DNA of 64,000 nucleotides from Ophioceras dolichostomum (lineage: Eukaryota; Ascomycota; Sordariomycetes; Magnaporthales; Ophioceraceae): positions 116,441 through 180,440 of the forward strand of contig PYST01000042.1 of the NCBI GenBank assembly GCA_003049485.1, written 5' to 3'. A program made the position numbers and the translations under genes. The notes under the pieces are model-generated. The model searched no databases and was not told the origin of the DNA. It was given only the letters and a program-made list of their open reading frames with translations. Shown here one piece after another: positions 1-11,125 of the stretch; the first letter of the stretch is position 1; every line of letters begins with the position of its first letter.

Positions 1-38
1 CACCAGAACCCGGTGCTAGATCACCAGAAAAACGAAAA

Positions 39-1040
39 ATGCATTTGACAACGGTCCTCCTTCTCTCCGCCCTGGGCGTGTCTGCCCATCCCTCGGGCCA
101 TGCTCACCTGCACCGCCATGCGCACCAGAAGCGCAGCCCGATTCCCAAGCCAGATCCCGCCGTCGGAGACATCGTCACGGCCACGATCGAGGGCAAGGTC
201 GTGACCTGGACCAACACGTACGACGGCAGCCCATTCGTCAAGCAGGAGAAGCCCGCCGCCGCGTCGTCGTCTCCTACTCCCTCCGCCTCGCCCGCCGTCC
301 AAGCCGCAGCGGTTGCCGCCTCCTCGGCGTCAACACCCGCTGCCAGCCCTGATTCGGGCTCCTCCTCAGGCGGCAACGGAGCCGGCGTGACGAGCTTCAC
401 CGCCTTCTGCAGCGGTGCCTCCAAGAACAAGCGCGCCACGGCCGCCCAGATCGCCTACACCGGCAACACCGGCACGCCCGGCCACTGGGGCTGCAACATC
501 ATGCTCGTCGCCAACGCCGAGACCGCGGCCAAGTACGACTACACGGCCAAGTTCTACGGCGCCAAGACGTCGCAGTCGTGCGCCTGCTTCAACAAGATCG
601 GCCCCGACGGCGGCATCAACGGCTTCTGGACCCCGGCCATCTCGTGGACCCTCGCCCCGGGCGCGGTCCAGTACGTCGCCTTCGACGCCAACTCGCAGGG
701 CGGCTGCATCTGCAACTCGGGCTCCTCGATGCTCAAGACCAAGATCGGCCAGATGGCGGGAACATGCACCGAGTGGGACTTCGCGAACGCCTCTAACGGC
801 GGCTGGTCCGGCGCCGACGCCTCGGCCCTCGTCCCGGCCGCCGCCAACGCCGCCGGCGAGAGCATCCCGATCGAGGGCCTCAAGGTCTGCAGCGGACCCA
901 ACGGCTCCGGCACCTGCTCGACCATCAACGCGGGCGGCAGCGGCACCAACGCCTACCTAGGCGGCATGGAGGACCTGGACGGCGTCGGCCTCAACCTTCC
1001 CGCCGGCAAGGTGCAGCTGGACATTCATGTCAACTACTGA
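39..1040 (+). CDS. Asp f 4-like secreted protein
   Basis: Single-exon gene of 333 aa. The N-terminus is a signal peptide (residues 1-16, ending near VSAHP), followed by a His-rich stretch with a KR site (about 31-32) that could be cut by a Kex2-like protease. A short conserved block (GDIVTATIEGKVVTWTN) leads into an Ala/Ser/Pro-rich linker (about 75-120). The C-terminal domain carries landmarks I know from Aspergillus allergen Asp f 4: NKIGPDGGINGFW, YVAFDANSQGG, a Trp-rich GGWSGAD segment and a C-terminal GKVQLDIHVNY. Length is close to that family (about 320 aa). The domain has many cysteines, which fits an extracellular disulfide-bonded protein. The molecular function of the family is not established. 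The ATG lies 38 bases from the window edge, so the promoter is outside the window. Family assignment is confident; function is unknown. Confidence 0.85.
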   Translation: MHLTTVLLLSALGVSAHPSGHAHLHRHAHQKRSPIPKPDPAVGDIVTATIEGKVVTWTNTYDGSPFVKQEKPAAASSSPTPSASPAVQAAAVAASSASTPAASPDSGSSSGGNGAGVTSFTAFCSGASKNKRATAAQIAYTGNTGTPGHWGCNIMLVANAETAAKYDYTAKFYGAKTSQSCACFNKIGPDGGINGFWTPAISWTLAPGAVQYVAFDANSQGGCICNSGSSMLKTKIGQMAGTCTEWDFANASNGGWSGADASALVPAAANAAGESIPIEGLKVCSGPNGSGTCSTINAGGSGTNAYLGGMEDLDGVGLNLPAGKVQLDIHVNY

Positions 1041-3682
1041 TTTCGGCTCTCGTTTGTTGGTTTTGCTTTTGTTTTGTTTATTGGACTCCGGGTAAAAAAC
1101 CATCTTCACCACCCCCGATGATTTCGAACTCCTCCAGCTCACGCGCAGGAGTAGGAATCTGATAGGCGACCTTTTCTCACTTTTCCATCTCGGCATCACT
1201 GGATCTCGAAGATTTTGCAGACCGGGTTTATCTGGTGGGACCTTTTTTTATCTTCGTGTTCATACATATCTCGCCTGCCAACCTAAGCACCCGCATGGAA
1301 TGCCTGCGGCGGCGGCGATTTAGGGGGAGCGTTTTGTTTCCTTTGTCATTTCTCGTCCATTTCATATACTTCTTCTTTGGGGCTGGTGGCGGGTATGGTA
1401 CGGTGCATCTCAAGACCAATTACCGGACAAGGCGACTTTTACAATCATAAACCACATACCATAGTCACACCCAAAACATCTTTGGGGTAGCAAGAGCAAG
1501 TCCTAGGGGACGAAGCAACATGGACTTGCTCTTTTTTTTTCATATTCTATTTCTTCTACTACACACACCATACGATACCACTCTCGTAGGAGTCACTCGT
1601 TTTCCAGCATTGTAATGATTTTGTTTACACCCAAAAATAACTATACCACCCAAACACAGCAGTCCCGTCGAGTGTCCGTTCCCGCCGTTATCGACGTGTT
1701 TGTAAGAAGATCGTTGGAAACGAGGCGCAGCTAGAGTTCAGGAACCGTTGGATCAGGGTCCCTTCCTCCGTCCCTCTCCAGGTCCCGACCCAGAGGTCCG
1801 TCGAAGTCTGTTTATCCTACAAAGTAAGATATGTCCAAATACGCTCAGTCACGGTGACGAATCTTTCCCTTTCCCCGTTCGAAATCGACCGAGACACTTT
1901 TGGTTGTCTTACTGTAAGGAATACTTTTCACGGGAACAATAAGGTACAGGCAGTTCCAGGCCTCAAAAATGGTCATCACCTGTATTCTCTTTATCCACAC
2001 ATTCCAAGAATTGATCATCGGTCGATCTGGGTCCAGCCGGGCGATGACGAGCCCGCTTGCCCGCCCATCTCCCGGATTTCCCAAGATCCCACCTCGACTT
2101 GACCAAGATCATCCGGATTGGTGTACAAAGGGGCGCCGAGACAAGACTGGCGAGGGATTTACGTGCCCCTTGCTGATTCTGCCTTTTTTTCCCCTCCCCT
2201 TCCTATGCGGCCTTTTTCTGAGTGGTGGTACAGCATGCTGGCGAGGGGTTGGGAATGGGGCGCCAGAAAAAAATTTTGATGCCACAACAGAACCAACCCA
2301 AGGCCATGACTGAGGAACTCTGACCATCACCGCCGCCCGTCTCTTCTTTTTTGCCCCCTCCTCCCCACCTCAACCACATTTTCTTGCGCGAGTTTTGATT
2401 GTTACGTACGAGCGTGCCTCTGGTCCCGTCAGCAGCAGCGACTCAGCAAAGTTCTTACATGACCGATCGGCAGGAGGATCGGGGGGCCAACCAGCCAACC
2501 GGCGGAAGAAGAAGAAGAATGGAGGAACTGGAGAATACATAGAAACCTACCCGCTTTTGTTGAAAAGGGGGGAAAGACGGATGGAAGATACGTATTGTTT
2601 GCTCCTCGAAGGCTTGTCCTCAACTCTTCCAGTTCCCCTGGACCCCAAGGCAAGTGGCACGAAGAATCCGTGCATTTTTGGCCCACATCCCGTTCGCGCT
2701 GGCTTCCAGAATCAGAGTCAGCATAGCCGCAATGCAAGAGTTACAAAGCACCAACGTCCCGAACTTACGGTCTAGGTCTCGAGCTACGACAGAGACTTTA
2801 GATAGGTGGGTGTTGGATGTTGGTCACACACGGATGGAGAGAGGCTTTGAAAATTGGTCACGAAAATGGGTATTGTCCAACAACCTGACCCTCCAGGGTT
2901 CAACCAAGACAACACAAGACCAACAACAACCAGTAATTTACCCGTGCAACTAGGAACGACTCATTCTAGAAACCAAGATTTAAAGACGAGAAAGGAGGGG
3001 AAGCACACACGGTCTTCCCATCCGGAAAGTATCCCGGCGACGGCCCCGCCGACTACCTGCGCAAGCCGTCGGCGTTGACCCCGGCACCGCCCGGTCTAGC
3101 CCGGACCACCTTCCTTTGCCACGCTCGTATCTGGCCTTGCTCCGCTCTTTTGACCATCCTGACGCTCGTTAATTATTTCATAACATGGTTTTCTTGGTGT
3201 TTTTCTTCTTTGGATTAATAGTCGGCCCGCCTCGGCCGCCGATCATCATTACCTACCTACTTGGTGGCATGGAATGCTTTCGAATTGGTGTTCATTTCCA
3301 AAGCTGTCCACTCACGGCGCCATCGACACCATCGCGCACCCTCTTTTCTCGCCAGCATCCCCATTCGTTGCAAGCAAGAGATATCACAAGAATACTACCT
3401 ACACAATGATTGTCTGTCCACCCCGAAGCTTGATGAGGCAGTCTCGGCTCTTGTAATCCATGTTTTCTATATTCACGCCATACCACGTGACTGGGCTCGT
3501 GCGACGCGGCGTCCCTTACTCGTTCTTGTGCTACAGCAGGCCAACAAATTAGTGAATGTGTGGTGTTCAGACAGACCCTTTCGCTTGGATGCGAGAACCT
3601 AGCAAAGAAAAGAAATGCAGGTTTGGGGTGAACCTTTCCTCGGCAGATATCTGCACCCCTGACGTCGTCTGTCTGCGTAAGT
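1041..3682. other. Intergenic spacer, no supported gene
   Basis: This 2.6-kb stretch holds the 3' flank of the Asp f 4-like gene and the 5' flank of the histidine phosphatase gene. I see only short ORFs without recognisable domains or paired splice signals, plus T-rich runs such as that near 1530. A longer minus-strand ORF (3292-3822) overlaps the phosphatase start and looks like a chance frame. Confidence 0.6.
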
Positions 3683-5589
3683 ATGCGCGGCTCACTGGAA
3701 CTCGCGTCCAGCTCTCGTCCAACGGAGGCCACGGTTTGCCCAAGCGGACTGAATATTGAGCAAGTGCAGATTGTACGCTTTCCTTCGTCAATACTATTGA
3801 AGATAGATAGGAATCCATCCAATTCGGCGCTAATCGCCTTCGAGAACCAGCTTGTCCGTCATGGCGAACGAACTCCAACATCAGCCCGCTTTCAGAATGT
3901 ACGTAGCAGGGCCAACGGATCTTCGTCAAACCCCCGCCCCGCAGCCGCGCTAACTTCGCACTCGATGCCAGGCTGGGCTGTCTCCCTGTAAGTCAGGAAA
4001 GCCGGAGGGCCTATGCTGGCCGCGCTTCACACCCCATCGCTGACTGCCAGAAGACTGGCCATATTGCAGCGCGGCGAGGCTGCTCGCACAGGTCGTTATG
4101 ACAGCTGAGGATGGCTCTAGATGGGAACCCATGACTTGGAAGAGACATCTAGAGACATTCGGGCCCGACGGGCGATCGATTCTCGCACCGGGAGCAGGTG
4201 GCGGAACTGGCGGCATATGGTATGTGAGGTTTACTGATTCCCCCGTCGGTGCCATTCTCAGGCGCATTTCCTAACAGCATTCTTTTCCACAATAGCATGC
4301 CCGGAGAGCTCACCGATAAGGGCCGTGAAACCTCCCTTGCGTTCGGCAAATGGTTGCGCCGGCTTTACGTCGATCAGCTAGGCTTGGTAACTCCCCAGCC
4401 GCTTCTCTTTCCCTAGCGTGTGATCCTTGTTGCGTCTTGGTGTAGCCCGATTGACGTCCAGAAGTTGCCGAAGCACCTTTCAGATCCCAGAACGCTCTAT
4501 ACCCGGTCGACGCCAGTGGCCCGAACCCTTGAGTCGGCACAGCAGATCCTCCAAGGTCTGTATCCGGGGGATACGAACCGGACGTCGGCGCCTTGGGACA
4601 TCGCCACCCGCACCCCAGCCGACGAGACGCTCTACCCAAACACCAGGTCATGTGCCAGACTTGCCGAGCTTGCGAAGGCATTCACTCGGCGGGCTGCGGA
4701 GAAGTGGAACGGAAGCGATGATATGAGGTACCTCTCCGAAAAGCTGGGCAAATGGATGCCGGCTGGCAGCAACGGGGTTTTGGCCGTGAACTCAAAGCCC
4801 CTACTCTCGGGCGTCATGGACACCATCAACTCGACACTCGCCCACGGCCCCGACACTCGTCTTCCTGACGAGTTCTACGACGAACGAGTGCGTGAGGTCA
4901 TCAACCGGATCGTGGTCGATGAGTGGTTTGGCGGATACGATGTTTCTAGCGAACTCCGCATGCTCGGCGTGGGCGAGATGGTAGGGGGCATGGTTCTGAG
5001 GATGGTCGACCAAGTAGAATGGAATCGGAACTTACAGAGACGCCTTGGCGGCCCGGAAGACGTTACCGCTCAATCGAGTACTCTGCGATCAAGTCCTCCG
5101 CCTAGATTGTCCCTCTTGGCTTGTCATGATGCCACCATTGGCTCAACGCTAGCAAGCTTTGGCTGTTTTGACAGCAATGAAGAATGGCCGGCCTTCACCT
5201 GCCACGCCATATTCGAGCTGTTTCGCCGCAAGGGACAAAGGCCGCCCTCCCCAAGCACAACGAACGAAAGAGGGCTGTGGTGGCCCTCCAGGCGTCGTGC
5301 TGCCTCCAGCTCCTCGGTTTCGATCATCGATCATCAGGGAGACGCCACCGAACCGCGGGGCATTGGGCGACGGCCAGTAGAGGACCTTACAACGGAGGAA
5401 GTACAAGAACTCGACGAGTACTTCGTGAGAGTCAGATATAACGACCGGATCATGACAGTCCCCGGATGTCGCGCCGAAGGGAAGCATCTTGATGGGGACG
5501 AAAGTCTTTGCACGCTGGTACGTGATGAACACGCCCGCAAGAAGATTCTACTCTGCCTAAGGCCGTTCACTGACGAGTTACATGCATAA
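3683..5589 (+). CDS. Histidine acid phosphatase (ACP6-like), six exons
   Basis: Exons join as 3683-3772, 3851-3898, 3972-3987, 4054-4219, 4296-4386 and 4462-5589, giving 512 aa. The catalytic RHGERTP motif (His about 34) appears only after joining exons 1 and 2 (EQVQI then LVRHGERTP). The C-terminal HD pair (CHDAT, His about 359) supplies the acid/base residue. Between them lie GELTDKGRE, LYVDQLGL, a TLYTRST segment with an ESAQQ helix, and LYPNTRSC, which parallels the LYPNYQSC region of human lysophosphatidic acid phosphatase ACP6. I therefore call it an intracellular histidine phosphatase; its substrate is unproven. No signal peptide is visible. Exon 3 is only 16 nt but restores the conserved AGLSPYWPYC block. 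The start is less sure: a strong donor (GTAAGT) overlaps the ATG, so an upstream first exon is possible. The gene converges on the UstYa-like gene. Confidence 0.85.
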
Positions 5590-6060
5590 ACCCAGTCGGC
5601 ATTCAAGTCTATTGTGGACAAGTTTACTCCCAGAGACTGGAGATACGCATGCAGTTCTAACTTGGGTGCTTCACCAAACACCAGCAACGACGAACCAGCA
5701 GGGTACTAGTACCATAAACGGACCACAGTACCATGGCCCTTGATAATGCCAACGCTCTCTGCACATAATGGCAGCTAGGTCATTGTTGTTCTCTGATGGC
5801 AAGACGGCACCGCACGCTGCCCCTGTTGACTCAACTCTCTCCCCATTTGGCTGAACTGCATACTTTAGCCCGAATCGGTAGATCGAGTTCAAACTGTCAA
5901 GAAAGGGGCTCAAAACATATTTGTCAAGTAGTCAAACATATTTCCCAACTTTCAACCGCCCTGTGCTGACGATAATGCGCGGCCTCCAAACGCGGTAAAC
6001 TCCTAACATGCCCTTATTCTTCTCCCATAAGCGCGGTAAACGTGTGAGTCTCAGAGAGAC
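5590..6060. other. Convergent 3' spacer
   Basis: This is the spacer between the stop of the histidine phosphatase and the stop of the UstYa-like gene. It holds no gene. Two copies of a short GCGCGGTAAAC-like word occur (near 5985 and 6030). Confidence 0.6.
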
Positions 6061-7397
6061 TCAAGGGGTCCCTGGTAGAATGAACCTAGGATCCGCCTTC
6101 TTCAGATAGTCGAAAGGTACTTTGTCTGGCATAGGCGCCTGAGGTAGGACGCGATATTGAAGTCAGCACGAAGTTCTTCTAGATCTGGACCTGGAGAACT
6201 AGTGAACCATCTCTTACCTGTAGCTTCTCGGCCCATTCTCTTACTGCTCCGAAATTCTTGCACTTATGCTGGGTATTGAAGTCCGGAAAAGCAGTCGGAT
6301 TCTCAGGGTTGAACCAGATCTGACCTGTAGCTGTCTGTCAGCAAGTCAAGTCTCCTTGCTTTCGGTCTGGCAAACTGCAAGAGTGAGTGATGAGGGATGC
6401 CTACCGAGGACTGCGGTATCGACGTTGCACATCAGGACCTGGCGGACGGTGTCGAGGCAGTGGCCTAGATAGATGCGGGAGATGTAAGTCATCCGTGACA
6501 TATTCAGGTTCCGACGCCCATGATGGGGAGACGTACTGATGTGAAGCTGAAGGATGTTCTCGTCGTTTGTGAAGGCGTGGGTGCCTAGGCCCTTATAATA
6601 CTCGACGTTGAAGTACAAGGACTTCCTCACAAGGTTCTGGATCCCTTCCAGTCAACCACTGCCTCGGACCCCTTCTCTGAGCGAACACCGGGGGGAAAGG
6701 CTTAGGTATTTACCAGACAGTGGAGGTGATGCATGCCCTCAACATTGACGAAATAACCACCACCGTACTTCTCCGAGCGCTGGACATGACGCTGTCCAAG
6801 TCCGCTCTTCGGGCCCTCTTCCTGAGGAATCACCCCAGGACGGTCTGAGGTAACGTTAGTCCAGGCAAGCTTTTGTGGGAGAATGAATGCGACGAGAGCT
6901 CCTTACAGTCAACGCCTAAGGCCTCCCACGCAGCATCGACCTCTGGCGAGGCAGCCTTTCGGTAGATATCCTGCTGGAGGAACGAGCCGTTGAAGTCAAC
7001 GTAGTCCCACTTGATGTCGACATCATTTAGGACCGGCGCTACGGGAAGGCGGGAGAGAGTTAGAGAGACCGAAGTCAAGACAGGGCAACTGGGCAAGTGC
7101 AATCCTTATGTAAGTAGGTAGGTACCTAGGTAGGTGCTTACAATATTTGGAAATGTGCCGCGAACATTGCTTGTCGAGATCAAGGCTCTGGCTGTTTAGG
7201 CCGACGAGCCCACCAACGAAGAAGGAGCCGGTGTTCAGGACAAGTAACAGGACTCCTGCTAGAACAATGTATGAGCGGGGGATATCTGGTCGCGACGATC
7301 GATGTGAGAAACGATGTTCAGCAGAGGAGGAGTCGCAGTCTTCGTCATCTCCCCTGATGGGCGAGTATTTCAAGACCTCCTTGGAGAAACTGGCCAT
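6061..7397 (-). CDS. UstYa-type (DUF3328) oxidase-like protein, seven exons
   Basis: Minus-strand exons are 7142-7397, 6907-7038, 6714-6844, 6537-6636, 6405-6464, 6218-6324 and 6061-6138, giving 287 aa. A cytosolic N-terminus (SKEVLKYSPI) is followed by one membrane helix (about residues 43-68), the family block KYSPVLNDVD, then FNGSFLQQDIYR, SEKYGGGYFVNVEG and two HxxHC motifs: HHLHC (168-172) and HISHC (205-209). The second motif and its HCLDTVRQVLMC context exist only after splicing. The C-terminus has the usual HKCKNF and REWAEKLQ segment. In the ustiloxin, cyclochlorotine and phomopsin pathways, proteins of this family carry out oxidative cyclisation or related modification of ribosomal peptides, with the HxxHC motifs thought to bind metal. 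It stands alone here: no UstYb, tyrosinase or transporter is nearby. The only peptide-like neighbour is the Tyr-rich secreted protein at 9228. Family assignment is very confident; substrate is unknown. Confidence 0.93.
7114..7135. repeat. TAGGTAGGTA/CCTAGG palindromic motif
   Basis: Short AT-flanked repeat of TAGGTA units around a CCTAGG palindrome, inside intron 1 of the UstYa-like gene. Similar words recur elsewhere in the window (near 9773, 23778, 30247 and 53850). Confidence 0.6.
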
Positions 7398-9227
7398 TGC
7401 TTGGGGTTATCGAGAGTGAACAATCGGTGCAAAGACTCGTTATTGCTCCCCTCGAAATGATGGTAATCTTCAACACGGAAGGGAGATATAACCAAGGGGG
7501 AGAGATGAATGCGATTCAGTACATCTACCCAGAATCCCATCTGGCAGACGGTGATGCGATCTTGGGGCTATCCATTCTAAAGCACCGAATTTCGAGTGGC
7601 CACCTCACAGAGAAGGTGTGTCCGTTGCTATTAGTCAAGCAAGTCAGGAACTGACGACAGAGTTGGGCGTCGTCGCTTCCAATCTTGGACACCAGAAGCG
7701 GGGATTCCGCTAGCAAGCTCGCCGGTCGAAGCGTGTCCAGCACCAGCACCAGCGCACACCAAACTAGTAGGCCGCCATCTTCGATTGAGGACACCCCCAA
7801 CTTTTACCATTGAGTCGTCAGGTGCGTCCCGACGTGTTGGCAATTAAATCCGAGCGGAGGAAGCTGTCCGACCCGAAGTCCACCGAAATGATGCCATCCA
7901 TCCAGACCACAGCTGGCTGACCTGACGTGGCAACCAGTTTCTGAAGATGACGTCTGCCAGGAATGCAAGGCTTCGGATTTCGACTTGGATTCTGCAGCCT
8001 TGGTCCAGGGCGGCTGAAAATACCAACGAGGTTTGCATGCATGCCGCTAACTATGGCAGTATTGGCGACGATCCCTCCGCGGGGCGCCCGGGCTCGCACT
8101 TGACTTGGTCGGTAGACTTGGTCGCTATGGAGAAGCCATGGACACGCCTTACCCTTCCCGCGCTTAGTAGCTTAGAGGCGCATTAAAAGGACGGTGTAAA
8201 GGTTTCTGCAGGAACCAATTCGGTAAAGATCAGTCGGAAGCCTTCTCCACGCTACCAGGATAAGAGCTCTTCGACTCTACCACTGATCTGCCACACGTCA
8301 TAGGAGGCACGCAAGACCGGCTTCCCAGCATCTTAGTGACGAAACTGCGTTCATCCAGAGCCCCTAGTCAAATCTCAGAAGCCGCTTACTCATGACTAAA
8401 AGCAGAAGCAGCGCGGTTAAGCCGGTCTTTGTATTTTTGGGATCGCTCTTCTCTGGAAGGGCCGATTTATCAATCGGATATGGAGCTTCGGATGGCGGCA
8501 TTCCAAAGATGGACCAGCTCGGCCTGCCAGACTGTCGAAGCCGGGGCAGGCCAAAGCCGAATAAAGATCAACTATCGACTTGCATTGTCACGTTGCACTT
8601 GACAACCATTCTCGTCTGGCGCTGTCGATACTTCTCTCCCAAAGCTATGGAAGTGGTTCACCAAGGAGGAGATGGGATGCGAGTCCGAGGAAGTGGGTGG
8701 TGACCAAGTATCCCGCTAGCCAGCCTTCCACTTCCGGGATAGGAGAGATATTCGTGCTTCAAGTCCGACAATATGCATTAGCCTCAAAACACAGCTGTCT
8801 CGAGGCGCTTTTTTTTCGAAAGAGTGCTTCGAGATAGCGTGGCAAGTGGCCAACACACCGAGTTCAGAAGTTCGCCCTATTGCAAGGACGATTGTCAGCT
8901 TAACGCTGCCGGGCGGCGAATTCCTGCAGAAAGTTCAGATCATCAGTGATCGCCTACAAGTAGGGGATGTTGAAGAACATAAAATGCCTCGCATCCCTCG
9001 GCTTCTATAATGATTCCGTGTCTCCAGCTCCAGCAAACGCTCCCCTCCTCCCACATCCCCAAGGTCCACCACAGTGTCCGCGTCCCTTGACATCCAAACA
9101 CCTACACTGAGATCCTGAACTTTTTGCCTCGAGGCATCTCCATCCTCCTCGTCTCAAACGCCCAAGCATCAGAGCTCGTCAACCTAGCACCATCCCGTTC
9201 CATCAGATCTCCCGGACCACAGTCACC
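7398..9227. other. Intergenic spacer between UstYa-like gene and Tyr-rich peptide gene
   Basis: This 1.8-kb stretch is a shared upstream region, since the two genes are divergent. I found no ORF with a recognisable domain. The last 200 bases are C-rich and T-rich with many CTCC and ATCC words, typical of a fungal 5' leader. Confidence 0.6.
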
Positions 9228-9506
9228 ATGAAGGTCTCCCCAGTCGCCCTCGTCGCCATCATCCTCATCGTACCGGGCCACGCTGCCCCAGTTGCCACTC
9301 CAGATGCCCCTGAGGCAGCGGCCCAGGCTCGGGACTACGCCAGCTACGGCGACTACCCGTCAACCTACACGACATACGGCGCGTACCCGCCTCCCTCCGG
9401 CGGCTACGGCGACTACGGCTCGTACGGCACCTATGCCACTTACGGAAGCTACCGCCGCGCTCTCGACTTCGTCAAGGGGCTCTTCACCACCACCTCGAAG
9501 GAGTGA
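9228..9506 (+). CDS. Small secreted Tyr/Gly-repeat protein
   Basis: A 92-aa single-exon ORF. Residues 1-19 form a signal peptide (hydrophobic VALVAIILIV core, cleavage near GHAAP). A short Ala/Pro pro-segment with a single Arg follows, then a low-complexity block of about 40 residues made of YGxY/SYG/TYG units with one PPPSGG break. This block ends at an RR pair, a potential Kex2-like site, and a C-terminal tail beginning ALDFVKG. Tyr and Gly dominate the repeat block. Small Tyr/Gly-rich secreted proteins are common in plant- and insect-associated Sordariomycetes, and their function is unknown to me. It could be a wall-associated structural peptide or, given the nearby UstYa-type oxidase, a substrate for Tyr modification. 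It lacks the multiple KR-flanked identical cores of classical dikaritin precursors. Confidence 0.75.
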   Translation: MKVSPVALVAIILIVPGHAAPVATPDAPEAAAQARDYASYGDYPSTYTTYGAYPPPSGGYGDYGSYGTYATYGSYRRALDFVKGLFTTTSKE

Positions 9507-10297
9507 GAGGGGGATCTGAAAGACCCTGGACGCCCCTGAATAGTACAGAGGATTCAAGGGGCGCAGAGGGATGGTTACTGGTACATCAGAGAGTTAGCTG
9601 TTCCTCTAGAAATACACTCAAAGAACGATGACAAGCGTTGGGGAGATTGTTGGGCCCTTTTAGTTTTGCTTGAAAGGCTTTCCTCAAACACAAGTTTGGC
9701 ATGCATGGCGAGGATCATGGGAATGGCTCGCTTTCGAAGACAGTGATTTTCGACTTGTTGGAAACAGAAACGTACCTAGGTTAGGTAGTTTGAGGTTTAT
9801 ATTTACCAACACTCCTTACGAATCAACTCTTTAAAAAAGAAGAACTGCTAGAGACAATCCCGGACTGGACCGCAACCTGGAAAAGAATCATCAATAGAGT
9901 TAGGATGAAAGTTAAATCAACTCTGTGGGCAAGCAAGCTTGCCAAGCTCTTCGATGCCCCATAATTACCCGCAGAATTTCATAATATCACTGGACAGGAT
10001 GAAAGAAGCTTGTGGGGATGGGAAACCGGTACGTACCCCTCGGGCGGTGAGAACCTGGAAGCTTGCTTCACGGGTCTGCAGCAGAAAAATTTCTCGAGAA
10101 TATCGATCCGTCCGATCCCCGCTTCCTCGCGAAGAAAAAGTAATCAAATGACGACGCGAGACGACGAGACGACGAGGCAACGAGACGACGACAACAGTAC
10201 TTAGTCCGATCCGGAGCCCGATCAAATACGACAATTCCAGAAAAATCACCGAAAAGAAGAATTCAAACTCTCCACCGCCTACAAAAAATCGCCGAAG
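9507..10297. other. Intergenic region and NOP10 promoter
   Basis: Contains the 3' flank of the Tyr-rich peptide gene, a CCTAGGTTAGGTAG palindromic word (about 9775) and the NOP10 5' region, including a purine-rich run of CGACGAGACGACGA units (about 10150-10195). No gene is seen. Confidence 0.55.
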
Positions 10298-10675
10298 ATG
10301 CATCTCATGTGCAACGTCGACGCCTCGGGCAAGCGCCTCTACACCCTACAGAAGGTGCTGGAGGGCAAGGTCACCAAGTCTGCGCACCCGGCACGCTTCT
10401 CACCGGACGACAAGTGGTCGCACCACCGCATCGTCATCAAGAAGCGCTTTGGCCTGCTGAAGACTAATTCTTCATCTAAGAGTAAGTAGCAGCACCTATC
10501 TAGGGCAGGGGAGAAGAAGAAAAAGGAAGAAAAAAACCTTCTCTGGATGTCTTTATTTGCCTTCCCGCATTCCCCTCGGAGAAGGCAGGTAGGTTCAAGC
10601 TGCGAATCTATGCTAACGCATTGATTTTATCCGACCTTAGAGGACCCGAAGGCGTCCAGCAGATCATCGCAATGA
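10298..10675 (+). CDS. NOP10: H/ACA snoRNP subunit Nop10
   Basis: Nop10 is the small scaffold of the H/ACA pseudouridylation complex with the dyskerin homologue Cbf5, Nhp2 and Gar1, acting in the nucleolus on rRNA. The start MHLMCNVDASGKR and the block VTKSAHPARFSPDD followed by KKRFGLL are diagnostic. A strong donor (AGTAAGT, intron from 10482), a GCTAAC branch point and a CCTTAG acceptor support an intron 10482-10640. This gives a 72-aa protein whose C-terminus ends KDPKASSRSSQ. If the intron is retained, a TAG inside the donor ends translation at 10489 with 63 aa. Both forms keep the whole conserved domain; I prefer the spliced form. The gene converges on NOB1. Confidence 0.92.
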
Positions 10676-11125
10676 ATGTGCCTCGCCAGCTTGCGCCTTT
10701 TTTATTCTGTTCTTCATTCCACCCGAGCTTCTTCCTCTCAGAGCGGCGACTGCGAAGGGGACGAATTTTGTAGATGTGGGCCCCCGACGGAAATCTATCT
10801 GGTCACCCGTCGCTGGCTGGGATGTATGGAAAAAGCACATAACATTCATGAAATGCCTCAGGAGTAGCGTATCACCACCACTGGTGCTGCCTTTGGCTTT
10901 TCGAGGCGTTGTGGATCGGTTTTTTGCTCATAGGTGGTTCTTGTTTTTTTTTTCTTTGGCGTTGGGCTCATCACCATGATGTCCAGGAGGTTGTCTCACT
11001 ATTTTCAAAGTTCATGGATGGAGGTTTCTGGATTCCTCGATGTCTATACCATACCCTAGGTATTTCATCACGTCTATATCCCTCAATGTAGACCTGAATT
11101 CCAGAACAAAAGAAAGAAGACCTAA
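10676..11125. other. Convergent 3' spacer between NOP10 and NOB1
   Basis: Holds the two 3' flanks, with T-rich runs (near 10945). No gene is seen. Confidence 0.6.

Noticed and set aside
3292..3822. 176-codon minus-strand ORF
   Set aside because: It overlaps the start of the histidine phosphatase, has no domain, and its composition looks random.
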